Source of the DNA: Cupriavidus sp. 2SB
GTDB taxonomy: Bacteria; Pseudomonadota; Gammaproteobacteria; Burkholderiales; Burkholderiaceae
Direction of reading: 5' to 3'
Assembly (NCBI RefSeq): GCF_005503625.1
Contig: NZ_SCMX01000031.1
Location: 1-64,000, forward strand
DNA: 64,000 nucleotides
In this document: positions 26,879 through 36,466 of the stretch, in pieces
How positions within the stretch are numbered: position 1 is the stretch's first letter
Layout: the number at the start of each line of letters is the position of its first letter
Position numbers and translations under genes: made by a program
Notes under the pieces: generated by a model
Told to the model about the DNA's origin: nothing
What the model saw: the letters and a program-made list of their open reading frames with translations, nothing else
Database searches by the model: none

Positions 26879-29326
26879 ATGCAATTCTCGGAATCCTGGC
26901 TTCGTACTTTCGCCAATCCTGAAAAGATTTCCACCGACGCGCTTTCGCACGCCCTGACCATGGCCGGGCTCGAAGTGGAAGAGGTGGGCCCAGTTGCGCC
27001 ACCGTTCAACAAGATCGTTGTGGCCAATGTACTGGCCACCGAGCGCCATCCAGATGCCGATCGTCTCAACGTTTGCCGTGTCGACGTCGGCACGGGTGAA
27101 CCGCTGCAGATCGTGTGCGGCGCGCCCAACGTCAAGCCCGGCATCAAGGTGCCGTGCGCGCTGGTGGGCGCGGTGCTGCCGCCGGCCGAGACCGGCGGCA
27201 AGCCTTTCGAAATCAAGGTGGGCAAGCTGCGTGGCGTGGAAAGCTACGGCATGCTGTGCTCGGCGCGCGAACTGAAGCTGTCGGAAGATGCTGGTGGCCT
27301 TCTGGTGCTGCCCGAGGATGCGCCGGTCGGCCAGGACATCCGCCAGTACCTCGATCTGGACGATCAGGTTTTCACGATCAAGCTGACGCCGAACAAGGCC
27401 GACTGCCTGTCGATCCATGGCGTGGCGCGTGAAGTGTCGGCGCTGACCGGCGCGGAACTGACGCTGCCGTCGATGACGCCGGTTGCAGTGACCCTGCAGG
27501 ACAAGCTGCCGGTCAAGATTTCGGCGCCGGACCTCTGCGGCCGCTTCTCCGGTCGCGTGATCCGTGGTGTGAACGCACATGCGGCCACGCCGGCGTGGAT
27601 GGTTCAGCGCCTGGAGCGCTCGGGCCAGCGCAGCATCTCGGCACTGGTCGACATCTCGAACTACGTGATGCTTGAGCTGGGCCGTCCGTCGCACGTGTTC
27701 GATCTGGACAAGATTCACGGCGGCCTCGACGTGCGTTGGGGTCGCAAGGGCGAGCAGATCAAGCTGCTGAATGGCAATACCGTCGAAGTGGACGAACAGG
27801 TGGGTGTGATCGCCGACGACAAGGAGATCGAGAGCCTGGCCGGCATCATGGGTGGCGACAGCACCGCTGTCACGCTCGACACCACGAACATCTATCTGGA
27901 AGCCGCGTTCTGGTGGCCGAACGCCATCCAGGGTCGCGCGCGTCGCTACAACTTCTCGACGGATGCCGCGCATCGCTTCGAGCGTGGTGTGGATTACGCC
28001 ACGACCGTCGAACATATCGAGCGGATCACATCGCTGATTCTCGATATCTGCGGTGGCCAGGCTGGCCCGGTGGATGACCAGATCGTCAACCTGCCGCAGC
28101 GCAAGCCGGTGCAATTGCGTGTGGCGCGTGCCGAGCGCGTGTTGGGCATCGAGCTGTCGTCGGCGGAAATTGCCGACGTGTTCCTGCGTCTCAAACTCCC
28201 GTTCACGCGCGTGCAGGGTGCCGAGGGCGAAGTGTTCGAGGTCACGCCGCCGAGCTATCGCTTCGACATCGAGATCGAGGAAGACCTGATCGAGGAAGTG
28301 GCGCGTATCTATGGCTTCGAGCGTATCCAGGCACGTCCGCCGATCGCCGAGAGCGAGATGCGTCCGACCAACGAAGCCCGTCGTTCGCAGCACGTGGTGC
28401 GCCATGCGCTGGCCGCGCGTGACCTGAACGAAGTCATCAATTTCGCGTTTGTCGAAGAGAAGTGGGAGCTTGATTTCGCTGCCAACGACAACCCGATCCG
28501 CCTGCTGAATCCGATTGCCAGCCAACTGGCCGTGATGCGTTCGACGCTGATCGGCGGACTGGTCGACAAGGTGCGCTACAACCTCAACCGCAAGGCTTCG
28601 CGCGTGCGTCTGTTCGAGGTGGGTCGCGTGTTCCACCGCGATGCAAACGTGGCCGACGGCGGCCTCACCGTGGCTGGCTACCATCAACCGATGATGGCGG
28701 CGGGCATTGCCTATGGTCCGGCGTTCGAAGAGCAGTGGGGCGTGGCCACGCGCCAGGTCGATTTCTTCGACATCAAGGGCGATGTCGAGGCGCTGTTCCA
28801 TCCGCGCACGCCGCGCTTCGAGGCGGTCGCGCATCCGGCGCTGCATCCGGGCCGTGCTGCGCGCGTCATCGTGGATGGCAAGCCGGTGGGCGTGGTGGGT
28901 GAGTTGCATCCGCGATGGCTGCAGGAGTATGAACTGACGAACGCGCCAGTGGTGTTCGAACTGGAACTGGACGCGCTGCGTGACGTGGGCATGCCCGTCT
29001 ATACCGAAGTGTCGAAATTCCCTGCTGCCGTGCGGGATCTGGCCGTCGTGGTCAAGCAGTCCGTCCGCGTTCAGGACATGGCGGACGCGATGCGTACGGC
29101 GCTGGACAAGGCCGGTCTTGGTCACTTCGTGCAAGCGCTGGTGCTGTTCGACGAGTTCCGTCCCAAGGCCGCTTCGGCGTCGATTGGGGCCGACGAGAAA
29201 AGCCTTGCGTTCCGCGTGACGTTGCAAGATACTGGGGCGACCCTCCAGGACGAGACCGTCGACAACGCGGTGCGCTGCATGGTCGATGCGCTGACGGCAG
29301 GCTTTGATGCCCGTCTGCGCGGTTGA
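26879..29326 (+). CDS. pheT: Phenylalanyl-tRNA synthetase beta subunit
   Basis: This 815-residue subunit starts [11 protein letters not shown], followed by the EMAP/tRNA-binding domain (about 40-155), the B3/B4 editing region, B5, the catalytic-like core and a C-terminal ferredoxin-fold anticodon-binding domain ending at residue 815. Length fits the family (about 790-815). It follows pheS by 73 bases. Confidence 0.96.
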   Translation: MQFSESWLRTFANPEKISTDALSHALTMAGLEVEEVGPVAPPFNKIVVANVLATERHPDADRLNVCRVDVGTGEPLQIVCGAPNVKPGIKVPCALVGAVLPPAETGGKPFEIKVGKLRGVESYGMLCSARELKLSEDAGGLLVLPEDAPVGQDIRQYLDLDDQVFTIKLTPNKADCLSIHGVAREVSALTGAELTLPSMTPVAVTLQDKLPVKISAPDLCGRFSGRVIRGVNAHAATPAWMVQRLERSGQRSISALVDISNYVMLELGRPSHVFDLDKIHGGLDVRWGRKGEQIKLLNGNTVEVDEQVGVIADDKEIESLAGIMGGDSTAVTLDTTNIYLEAAFWWPNAIQGRARRYNFSTDAAHRFERGVDYATTVEHIERITSLILDICGGQAGPVDDQIVNLPQRKPVQLRVARAERVLGIELSSAEIADVFLRLKLPFTRVQGAEGEVFEVTPPSYRFDIEIEEDLIEEVARIYGFERIQARPPIAESEMRPTNEARRSQHVVRHALAARDLNEVINFAFVEEKWELDFAANDNPIRLLNPIASQLAVMRSTLIGGLVDKVRYNLNRKASRVRLFEVGRVFHRDANVADGGLTVAGYHQPMMAAGIAYGPAFEEQWGVATRQVDFFDIKGDVEALFHPRTPRFEAVAHPALHPGRAARVIVDGKPVGVVGELHPRWLQEYELTNAPVVFELELDALRDVGMPVYTEVSKFPAAVRDLAVVVKQSVRVQDMADAMRTALDKAGLGHFVQALVLFDEFRPKAASASIGADEKSLAFRVTLQDTGATLQDETVDNAVRCMVDALTAGFDARLRG

Positions 29327-29402
29327 GCGGTAGCCCGCATCAGGAGCGCCCGGACACAGCTTCCGGGCGGATCGCCAGACAGTACTAAGAGAGCGATCAA
29401 GG

Positions 29403-29819
29403 ATGAACGATCGAGACGCGATTTCCATGAATGCTGCAGACCTTGGCGAGGCGAGCGACCGGCACGCTGCCTCCCTCGACGACGCATCGCCGGAAGCCCG
29501 CGCGACCGAGGTGCCCACGCTGACGAAGGCCGAACTCGCAGAGATGCTGTTCGATCAGGTCGGCCTGAACAAGCGCGAATCGAAAGACATGGTCGAAGCG
29601 TTTTTCGACGTCATTCGCGAAGCGCTGGAGCAGGGCGACAGCGTCAAGCTGTCCGGCTTCGGTAACTTCCAGTTGCGCGACAAGGCACAACGCCCCGGCC
29701 GTAACCCCAAGACAGGCGAAATCATCCCCATCACCGCAAGACGGGTGGTGACGTTCCACGCCAGCCAGAAGCTCAAGAGCCTGGTCGAGGAGCGCGCGGA
29801 CGCGGCTGTCCCCGGCTAA
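29403..29819 (+). CDS. ihfA: Integration host factor alpha subunit with N-terminal extension
   Basis: Residues 40-135 are a normal IHF/HU fold: [19 protein letters not shown], and the DNA-intercalating arm [10 protein letters not shown] with its proline. The protein bends DNA sharply as a heterodimer with IHF-beta. At 138 residues it is about 38 longer than E. coli IHF-alpha; the extra N-terminus is polar and Ala/Asp-rich with no visible fold. Alternative in-frame starts (M9) would not remove it entirely, and no ATG lies near the conserved core. Its place directly after pheT is conserved across beta- and gammaproteobacteria. Confidence 0.93.
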   Translation: MNDRDAISMNAADLGEASDRHAASLDDASPEARATEVPTLTKAELAEMLFDQVGLNKRESKDMVEAFFDVIREALEQGDSVKLSGFGNFQLRDKAQRPGRNPKTGEIIPITARRVVTFHASQKLKSLVEERADAAVPG

Positions 29820-30029
29820 GCGGATCCGTTGCCTGCGCATGCATGGTCGGAGCAAATTCCGGCGATGCATGCGAGACATCGGCACAGTCCGTCGCGGTTG
29901 CCACACACTTGCCACACCTGCCCCATACGGGTGGATTGCCCGAGGGGGTGGCAGTCTGTATCCTGCAATGCCGCGCGTACGTTGCGCCAACAGCATGGGC
30001 CGACGGCCTGATACCAGCACCTCCATCGC

Positions 30030-30458
30030 ATGACGGACAAAGCCAGCGAGCGCATCGCGTTGCCGCCGATTCCCGCAAAGCGCTACTTCACCATCGGTGA
30101 GGTGAGCGAGCTGTGCGCCGTCAAGCCGCATGTGCTGCGGTATTGGGAGCAGGAGTTCACCCAACTCAAACCCGTCAAGCGACGCGGGAATCGTCGCTAC
30201 TACCAGCACCACGAAGTCTTGCTGATCCGCCGCATCCGCGAGCTGCTCTACGAACAAGGCTTCACGATCAACGGTGCTCGCAACCGCCTCGACGAAGGGC
30301 GTCACCATGCAGCGATGCATGCAGAGATTGACGAAGTGCAAACGACAGACGCGACACCGGCGCCACTGCTATCGGTCGACCTCAATACACTGCGCAACGA
30401 ACTTGTCGATGTGCAGCATCTCCTCGCGCAACTCAAGCAGATTGCACGCATCGAATAA
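30030..30458 (+). CDS. MerR-family transcriptional regulator
   Basis: This 142-residue protein has one MerR winged helix (about residues 18-88: [25 protein letters not shown], here given without its tail) and a short C-terminal coiled coil with no metal-binding cysteines. It matches the small MerR-like gene commonly located after ihfA; its target is unknown. The 210 bases between ihfA and this gene contain no other feature that I can support. Confidence 0.85.
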   Translation: MTDKASERIALPPIPAKRYFTIGEVSELCAVKPHVLRYWEQEFTQLKPVKRRGNRRYYQHHEVLLIRRIRELLYEQGFTINGARNRLDEGRHHAAMHAEIDEVQTTDATPAPLLSVDLNTLRNELVDVQHLLAQLKQIARIE

Positions 30459-30474
30459 ATTGCGCGCAAACCAC

Positions 30475-30502
30475 TAGCCATTCACGATGGCTCTGATATA
30501 CT
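30475..30502 (+). promoter_or_regulatory. Promoter of tRNA-Pro
   Basis: A clear -10 box TATACT (30497-30502) sits 12 bases before the tRNA. The -35 box is weak (TAGCCA, 30475-30480, 16-base spacer). Confidence 0.5.
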
Positions 30503-30514
30503 CTCGTTCTTCTT

Positions 30515-30591
<77 letters not shown>

Positions 30592-30600
30592 GAATTAAAA

Positions 30601-30632
30601 ACCCGCTTGGTGTGAGCCAGGCGGGTTTTTTC
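30601..30632 (+). terminator. Terminator after tRNA-Pro
   Basis: ACCCGCTTGG pairs with CCAGGCGGGT (one G-T pair) around loop TGTGAG and is followed by six T. Confidence 0.85.
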
Positions 30633-30791
30633 ATTTGCGTGAATTGCTACGTAATACCTGCATCAAACCGCAACCTTTCCTTACATCTCCGACATTGTTC
30701 CGTGCGGGAGATCGTCTAGCCTTAACCCCATTCATTGAACCGGACAGGCGCCGCACGCGAAAGGTATCGTCGTGCGGCCGGGTGTTAGCTG

Positions 30792-30890
30792 ATGAGTTGG
30801 CGTGACGTTTTTGTAATCGGTGTTGGCTGGGTAGGAGCTTGCGTGCTGGTGGGATGGATCATGACGATGGCGGTCAGATTCTCCAGTTGA
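30792..30890 (+). CDS. Possible 32-residue membrane peptide
   Basis: This short open frame encodes a peptide starting MSWRDVFVIGVGWVGA, continuing with about 20 hydrophobic residues that could form one membrane helix and ending in a short polar tail. It lies in the 309-base gap 30592-30900 between the tRNA-Pro terminator and the 3' end of msrA. No good ribosome-binding site is visible, so the evidence is only the hydrophobic composition and the intact frame. The rest of the gap (about 30640-30790) shows no feature apart from an inverted CGCACG...CGTGCG pair at about 30751-30776. Confidence 0.25.
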   Translation: MSWRDVFVIGVGWVGACVLVGWIMTMAVRFSS

Positions 30891-30900
30891 TTCCAGGCGA

Positions 30901-31641
30901 TTAGCTGCCTTTGGCGTTCACCAGTACCGGGTCCTTCCGATATACCTCGGGGAACATCGTCTTCAGGTTGTTGACCTTGGGCAGGTCATTAAAGACGATG
31001 TACGGATAATTCGGGTTCTTGACCAGGAAATCCTGATGGTAGTTCTCCGCGGCATAGAACTTCTTGTCGGATTCCACGCGTGTCACGATCGGTGACGACC
31101 ATGCCTTGGCGCTGCCGAGTTGGGCGATATAGGCATCCGCAATCGATCGTTGGTCCGGCGTGCGCGGGAAAATGGCCGAGCGATATTGCGTGCCGTGGTC
31201 GGGGCCCTGGTAATTCAGTTGGGTCGGATTATGGGCGACCGAGAAGAAAATCTGCAGCAGCTTGCCGTAGGTGACTTGTGTGGGGTCGTAACGGACTTCC
31301 ACGGCCTCGGCGTGGCCGGTGTTGCCGGTGCCGACTTTCTCGTATTGCGCCGTACTGGCCGCGCCGCCAGCGTAACCGGATGTGACAAGTGTCACGCCAC
31401 GTACATGCTGGAACACGCCCTGCACACCCCAGAAGCATCCGCCTGCGAACACGGCTGTTTCGGCGTGGCTGGTGCCGGGTTTCTCATCGACGAGGGGTGC
31501 GGGAATCTTCACGGCCTGCTCGGCGGATATTGCAGGGATGCGCCATGTGGTGGCGACTGCGGCGAGCATCGCGAGGCCCATCATCTTGAGCGTGGTGGGG
31601 CGCATCCAGCGTTGCAGCGTGGTCATGGTGTCGGTAGTCAT
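30901..31641 (-). CDS. msrA: Exported peptide-methionine (S)-S-oxide reductase MsrA, one-Cys type
   Basis: This 246-residue protein repairs the S-epimer of methionine sulfoxide. A signal peptide or anchor (about residues 8-40, hydrophobic MMGLAMLAAVATTW) precedes the MsrA domain. The catalytic cysteine is C69 in GGCFWG; the GTQYRSAIF and ENYHQDF motifs are present. It is the only cysteine in the protein, so regeneration must use an external thiol donor, plausibly the DipZ encoded upstream. The start at 31641 is chosen for a CAGGA site; 31626 is an alternative. It is the last gene of msrB-dipZ-msrA. Confidence 0.92.
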   Translation of the reverse strand: MTTDTMTTLQRWMRPTTLKMMGLAMLAAVATTWRIPAISAEQAVKIPAPLVDEKPGTSHAETAVFAGGCFWGVQGVFQHVRGVTLVTSGYAGGAASTAQYEKVGTGNTGHAEAVEVRYDPTQVTYGKLLQIFFSVAHNPTQLNYQGPDHGTQYRSAIFPRTPDQRSIADAYIAQLGSAKAWSSPIVTRVESDKKFYAAENYHQDFLVKNPNYPYIVFNDLPKVNNLKTMFPEVYRKDPVLVNAKGS

Positions 31642-31702
31642 GATCGATGTCCTGTCAGGCAAGTTTCAGATATTCAAAGCAATAGCCAAATACAGCCGGG
31701 CT

Positions 31703-33526
31703 TCAGCCGAAGGTGAAGGCGTAAGCCTGCACGCCCGGGTCGAGAAATTCGATATCGAAGGTGCGGTCGCGGATGTCTCCGGTCTGGCGAACGAGTTGAT
31801 AGAGACGCTGTCCGGTGACGGTGCCGCTGCCATCGGCAGCCACGTCGGTGCCATGCGAATCTCCAGGGGCTTGCCCGTCGATCGTCACGCGGAAGCGCAC
31901 GGGTTTGCCGTCGGCACCGGGGCCGAGTACGAGGTGCAGGTCGCGGGCGTGGAAGCGGTAGACGATGCGACCATCGGGCTGCGTCAGCGTGGCGTGTTCC
32001 TCGCCGACCTTCCAGTCGCCGGCCAGCCCCCACTGGTTCAGCGCGGGCTTTGCCGGCGCGCTGTAATCCTGGGTGGCGTCTGGCTTCAGGCCGCCGGGCG
32101 AGGCGAAGTTGTCGGCGCGGCCATAGCCGACGTAGGTTTCGGGCGAGCGCAGCGCTTCGCTATCGGCGGCCATTTCCACACCCTTCGAGACTTCAGGGCC
32201 AGTCATCGCCACCTTGTCCACGCCGGTGTGTCCGGCCTCGGCCAGCAATGCGCGGATGACCTGTTCGGACTTGGCGTATTCACCCTCGCCAAAATGGTGG
32301 AAGCGGATGCGTCCCTGTGCGTCGATGAAGTAGTGCGCGGGCCAGTAGTTGTTGTTGAACGCGCGCCAGATCGCGTAGTTGTTGTCGACGGCAACGGGGT
32401 AGGTAATGCCGAGGTCCTTGACGGCCTTGCGCACATTGTCGAGGTTGCGCTCGAACGCGAACTCGGGAGCATGCACGCCGATCACGACGAGTCCCTGGTC
32501 GCGGTACTTGTCGGCCCATGCCTTGACGTAGGGCAGGGTGCGCAGGCAGTTGATGCACGAGTACGTCCAGAAATCGACGAGCACGACCTTGCCGCGCAGT
32601 TCCGCGGCGGTCAGCGGGGGCGAGTTGATCCAGGCCACGGCGCCGTCGAGGCCGGGGAACTTGCCCTCGACCGGCAGGTTCGCGGCAGGGTCCGAGCCTG
32701 CGGCGCGCATCATCATCGAATTCCCGGCTTCGGGCTTGGCCGACATCGCCATCGAGGTGGGGTTGGCCTGCATCATCATCGCGCCGCCGGCATCATTCTT
32801 CTGGCCGGCGAACTCGTCGACAAGGCGTTGCTCAAGACCGCCCGTGGCGACCGTGGAGATGCGCGTCAGGATGCCGGTGTCGAGTCCGAGCGCAATGGCG
32901 CCTACGCCGACCAGCATGGCCGCGCCGATGCCGCGCCGCACCCATTCGCCTGCACCCAGCGAACGCTTCATCGCCGCAAAGACCTTGCCGCCGATCAGCA
33001 GTGCCACGGCCAACGAGGTGGCTGCTCCCAGCGCATAAGCCAGCAGCAGCAATGTCGTCCCCACGCTGGCGCCTTGCAGCGCGGCACCAGTCAGCACCAG
33101 GCCCAGGATCGGCCCGGCGCAGGGCGCCCAGAGCAGCCCCGTGGCGATGCCAAGCAGGAAGGACGAGGCGGGGCTGGCGGGCTTGCCATCGGCCTGCGCG
33201 AAGTTGGTCAGACGACTGCCGGCGCGCACGAGCGGTTGGGTGAGGCGCTCGGCCACGCTGGGAAACAGCAGCGTGATACCGAACACGGCCAGCAGCGCGA
33301 TGGCCAGCCAGCGGCCATACTCGTTAGCCTGCGCCACCCAGCCGCCACCGACGGCGGCCAACGTCGCGACACCTGCGAAGGTCAACGCCATGCCGGCCAG
33401 CAGTGGCAGGCCGCTTCGCACGAACGGCTGGTCAGCGCGGGCAAAGACGAATGGCAGCACGGGCAAGATGCAGGGGCTCAGGATCGTGAGCACGCCGCCC
33501 AGGTAGGAAAGAATCAGCAGCAACAT
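31703..33526 (-). CDS. dipZ: DipZ-type membrane thiol relay (CcdA-TlpA fusion)
   Basis: This 607-residue protein has three parts. Residues 1-225 are a CcdA/DsbD-like membrane domain with the paired cysteines C19 (LSPCILP) and C136 (WAPCAGP). Residues 225-290 are a linker rich in methionine. Residues 290-430 are a periplasmic thioredoxin-like domain with C324-x-x-C327 (SCINCLRT). The C-terminal 170 residues are a beta-rich DipZ domain of unknown ligand. It should carry reducing power from cytoplasmic thioredoxin to periplasmic thiols. Lying between msrB and msrA, whose products seem to lack resolving cysteines, it is their likely reductant. GAGG lies seven bases before ATG 33526. Confidence 0.9.
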   Translation of the reverse strand: MLLLILSYLGGVLTILSPCILPVLPFVFARADQPFVRSGLPLLAGMALTFAGVATLAAVGGGWVAQANEYGRWLAIALLAVFGITLLFPSVAERLTQPLVRAGSRLTNFAQADGKPASPASSFLLGIATGLLWAPCAGPILGLVLTGAALQGASVGTTLLLLAYALGAATSLAVALLIGGKVFAAMKRSLGAGEWVRRGIGAAMLVGVGAIALGLDTGILTRISTVATGGLEQRLVDEFAGQKNDAGGAMMMQANPTSMAMSAKPEAGNSMMMRAAGSDPAANLPVEGKFPGLDGAVAWINSPPLTAAELRGKVVLVDFWTYSCINCLRTLPYVKAWADKYRDQGLVVIGVHAPEFAFERNLDNVRKAVKDLGITYPVAVDNNYAIWRAFNNNYWPAHYFIDAQGRIRFHHFGEGEYAKSEQVIRALLAEAGHTGVDKVAMTGPEVSKGVEMAADSEALRSPETYVGYGRADNFASPGGLKPDATQDYSAPAKPALNQWGLAGDWKVGEEHATLTQPDGRIVYRFHARDLHLVLGPGADGKPVRFRVTIDGQAPGDSHGTDVAADGSGTVTGQRLYQLVRQTGDIRDRTFDIEFLDPGVQAYAFTFG

Positions 33527-33561
33527 GGCGAAGCCTCGGCAGGGTTTGTCAGGACGTGGGA

Positions 33562-34092
33562 TCAGGCCGATGTGGCGCGGAATGTCATCGCCACGCCGTT
33601 CATGCAGTAGCGCAGGCCGGTGGGCTTCGGGCCGTCATCGAATACGTGGCCGAGGTGCCCGCCGCAGCGGTGGCAATGCACGGCGGTGCGGACCATGCCG
33701 AAGGTGCGGTCGGAGGTTGTGCCAACAGCGCCGGTCAGTGGCGCCCAGAAGCTGGGCCAGCCCGTGCCGCTTTCGAACTTGGTATTCGAGGAGAACAGGT
33801 CGAGCGCACAGCCGGCGCAGGCAAATATGCCTTTGCGGTGCTCGCCGTTCAGCGGGCTGCTGTAGGGGCGTTCGGTGCCCTCCCGGCGCAGCACGTCGTA
33901 CTGGGCGGGCGTCAGCTTCTTGCGCCATTCGGCGTCGGTCATCGTGACCTCGAACGTCTGTGGGGCCGGTGCGCCGGGCGTTGCCGAGGCGGCGCTGGCG
34001 AGGTTGTCGGTCAGCAGCCGCCAGCCGCCCACGGCGGCCACTGCGGCGGTCAGGGTGCCGCCGGACAGCAGGAAGCGTCGGGTGATGCGCAT
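33562..34092 (-). CDS. msrB: Exported peptide-methionine (R)-S-oxide reductase MsrB
   Basis: This 176-residue protein has a Tat-like signal (ITRRFLLSGG, then a hydrophobic core up to about residue 36). The MsrB domain has zinc cysteines C92, C95, C140 and C143, the GTGWPSF motif and the catalytic cysteine C163 in RYCMNG. Those are its only cysteines, so the resolving cysteine usual in two-Cys MsrB is missing. It repairs the R-epimer of methionine sulfoxide in the periplasm. GGAG lies six bases before ATG 34092. It is the promoter-proximal gene of the operon, divergent from a two-component system. Confidence 0.92.
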   Translation of the reverse strand: MRITRRFLLSGGTLTAAVAAVGGWRLLTDNLASAASATPGAPAPQTFEVTMTDAEWRKKLTPAQYDVLRREGTERPYSSPLNGEHRKGIFACAGCALDLFSSNTKFESGTGWPSFWAPLTGAVGTTSDRTFGMVRTAVHCHRCGGHLGHVFDDGPKPTGLRYCMNGVAMTFRATSA

Positions 34093-34252
34093 GATGGACT
34101 CCGAATCGAATGCGGGATGAAACGAATGCTAGGCAACGACCGGTATCGGAGTCTTCGCCAAACCTTAAACAATTCGTGAACACCCGGTCGCGCGGATTTC
34201 TGCACAATAGCGGCATGCCGGGGCGCACCGGACGCCACCCGGGCGAGAGAAC

Positions 34253-35005
34253 ATGGAACAAGCCAAACGGATCCTGCTGGTCGAAGACGATGTCGGCATC
34301 GCCAACGTGCTGGCCATGCACCTGCGCGACGAGCGATACGAGGTGGTACACAGCGCCGACGGCGCCGAAGGGTTGCGCCTGCTGGAGCAGGGCGGCTGGG
34401 ATGCGCTGGTACTGGACCTGATGCTCCCCGGCGTCGATGGCCTGGAGATTTGCCGGCGCGCGCGCGCCATGACGCGCTACACCCCGATCATCATCACGAG
34501 CGCCCGTTCCAGCGAGGTGCACCGCATCCTGGGTTTGGAGCTGGGTGCCGACGACTACCTGGCCAAGCCGTTTTCGGTGCTCGAACTTGTGGCGCGCGTC
34601 AAGGCGCTGCTGCGCCGCGTGGAAGCGATGGCGCGCGACGTGCGTTCCGACGCCGGCACGCTCGACCTGGCTGGCCTGGCCATCGACCCACTGGCACGCG
34701 TGGTGACGCTCGATGGCAAGCGGCTGGACCTGACGCCGCGCGAGTTCGACCTGCTTTACTACTTCGCTCGCCATCCCGGCAAGGTGTTCTCGCGCATGGA
34801 CCTGCTCAACGCGGTCTGGGGCTACCAGCACGAAGGCTACGAACACACGGTCAACACGCACATCAACCGGCTACGCACCAAGATCGAGGTCGATCCGGCC
34901 GCGCCGCAGCGCATCCTGACGGTCTGGCGCCGCGGCTACCGCTTCGTGGCCGATCCGCAGGCTGAAGGCGCGTCGGATACTTCCGAGCCGGGAGCCTTGT
35001 CATGA
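34253..35005 (+). CDS. OmpR-family response regulator
   Basis: This 250-residue regulator has a receiver domain (acidic pair E11-D12, phospho-acceptor D55 in LVLDLMLPG, and KPFS lysine near 104) and an OmpR/PhoB winged helix (about 140-238, ending TVWRRGYRFV). It overlaps the histidine kinase gene by four bases (ATGA). The 160 bases shared with the divergent msrB gene contain an imperfect direct repeat (TTAAAC ... GTGAAC, about 34165-34181) that could bind it. I infer, but cannot show, that it controls the msr operon. Confidence 0.92.
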   Translation: MEQAKRILLVEDDVGIANVLAMHLRDERYEVVHSADGAEGLRLLEQGGWDALVLDLMLPGVDGLEICRRARAMTRYTPIIITSARSSEVHRILGLELGADDYLAKPFSVLELVARVKALLRRVEAMARDVRSDAGTLDLAGLAIDPLARVVTLDGKRLDLTPREFDLLYYFARHPGKVFSRMDLLNAVWGYQHEGYEHTVNTHINRLRTKIEVDPAAPQRILTVWRRGYRFVADPQAEGASDTSEPGALS

Positions 35006-36444
35006 ATCTCTCGCTGACCCAGCGGCTTTCCGTCGTCTTCGCCGCGCTGTTGCTGGCTTGCTGTGGCGCTTCCGCATGGCTCCAGGTGCGTGCCAATGCG
35101 ATGCACGAGAAAGAGGTCATCCAGGATATTTCGCGCGGACTGGCTGCTTACATCGCCCGCAACGCGCTGCTGGAAGACCAGAGCGCGATTGCACCCCAGG
35201 CGCTGCGACAATTGTTCGGGCAGCTCATGGTGGTCAATCCCAGTGTGGAGGTCTACTTGCTCGACGACGAGGGCCGCATCCGGGGCCACGATGCACCGAG
35301 CGGGCATCTGGTGCGTGACCGTGTGGATCTGGCACCGGTGAAGAAGCTGCTCGATGGCGGGGCACTACCGATTCTTGGTGACGATCCGCGCAGTGCCACG
35401 GGGCGCAAGGTGTTCAGCGCCGCGCCGTTGCGTCAGGGGGGCTACATCTACGTGGTGCTGATGGGCGAAGCGCACGACAAGCTGGCCGCGCAGGCGTCGG
35501 AAGATTCCGTGATGCGCACCACGCTGTGGTCGATGGCGCTGGTGGCCACGCTGTGTCTTGTGGCGGGTCTGGTGGCCTTCGCGTTGATCACGCGCCCGCT
35601 GCGTCGGCTGACCGATGACATCCGCCGTTTTGATTCTGGCGAGGACCAGACCGCCGCTTCGGACAAGCTGGCCGACCCGCTGCCTCGCAACGAGATTGCC
35701 GCGCTGCAGACGGCCTTCCGGCAGATGGCCGGGCGCATTGAATCGCAATGGCGAACGCTGCGGCAGCAGGATCAGGAACGCCGCGAAATGGTGGCCAATA
35801 TCTCGCACGACCTGCGTACGCCGCTGACCTCGCTGCACGGTTATCTGGAGACGCTGTCGGTCAAGGCCGATACCCTGAGCACCGCCGACCGCCAGCGTTA
35901 TCTGGCCATCGCACTGGCACAGAGTGCCAAGGTGGGCGGGTTGGCGCAGTCGTTGTTCGAACTGGCCAGGCTGGAACACGGCATGGTGCAGGCGACGCCC
36001 GAAGAGTTTTCGATGGTCGATCTCACGCAGGATGTCCTCGAAAAATTCGCACTGTCCGCCGAAGCCAAGCAGCTTCACCTGCGAGCCGGCGTGCCGCCCG
36101 CGCTGCCCACCGTGTCAGCCGATCTCGGCATGATCGAACGTGTGCTGACGAACCTGCTCGACAACGCGATCCGGCACACGCCAACTGGCGGCACCGTGGA
36201 AATCGACCTCGCCAGCCAGGATGGCAAGGTGGCCGTGACGGTCAGCGACACCGGGCCGGGTATTCCGGCTACGTTGAGGGAGTCGATCTTCCAGCGGCCG
36301 TTTCCATCCGGCGGCGCGCATCGCGGCGGCGGGCTGGGCCTGCTGATCGTGCAGCGGATGCTGCAGTTGAACGGGAGTCAGGTAAAGCTGGTGGAGAAGG
36401 GGGTGGGGACGACGCTGACGTTTGCGTTACGGGCGGCGCGGTAG
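35002..36444 (+). CDS. Sensor histidine kinase
   Basis: This 480-residue kinase has two membrane helices (about residues 8-28 and 175-196) enclosing a periplasmic sensor of about 145 residues, then HAMP (197-252), a phospho-acceptor H269 in ISHDLRTPL, and an ATPase domain with N, G1 (DTGPGIP) and G2 (GGGLGL) boxes. The sensor domain contains two Met-bearing but no Cys residues that stand out. It is translationally coupled to the response regulator. The signal is unknown; the divergent methionine-sulfoxide repair operon suggests envelope oxidation, by analogy with other systems. Confidence 0.92.
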   Translation: MNLSLTQRLSVVFAALLLACCGASAWLQVRANAMHEKEVIQDISRGLAAYIARNALLEDQSAIAPQALRQLFGQLMVVNPSVEVYLLDDEGRIRGHDAPSGHLVRDRVDLAPVKKLLDGGALPILGDDPRSATGRKVFSAAPLRQGGYIYVVLMGEAHDKLAAQASEDSVMRTTLWSMALVATLCLVAGLVAFALITRPLRRLTDDIRRFDSGEDQTAASDKLADPLPRNEIAALQTAFRQMAGRIESQWRTLRQQDQERREMVANISHDLRTPLTSLHGYLETLSVKADTLSTADRQRYLAIALAQSAKVGGLAQSLFELARLEHGMVQATPEEFSMVDLTQDVLEKFALSAEAKQLHLRAGVPPALPTVSADLGMIERVLTNLLDNAIRHTPTGGTVEIDLASQDGKVAVTVSDTGPGIPATLRESIFQRPFPSGGAHRGGGLGLLIVQRMLQLNGSQVKLVEKGVGTTLTFALRAAR

Positions 36445-36466
36445 TTTCCTGTTGCACCCGATGACC

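Noticed and set aside
29903..30029. Three overlapping short frames before the MerR gene
   Set aside because: None has a ribosome-binding site or recognisable sequence; composition looks non-coding.
31382..33610. Plus-strand open frame of 742 codons over dipZ and msrA
   Set aside because: Long only because of high GC; the minus strand encodes proteins with clear catalytic motifs in the same place.
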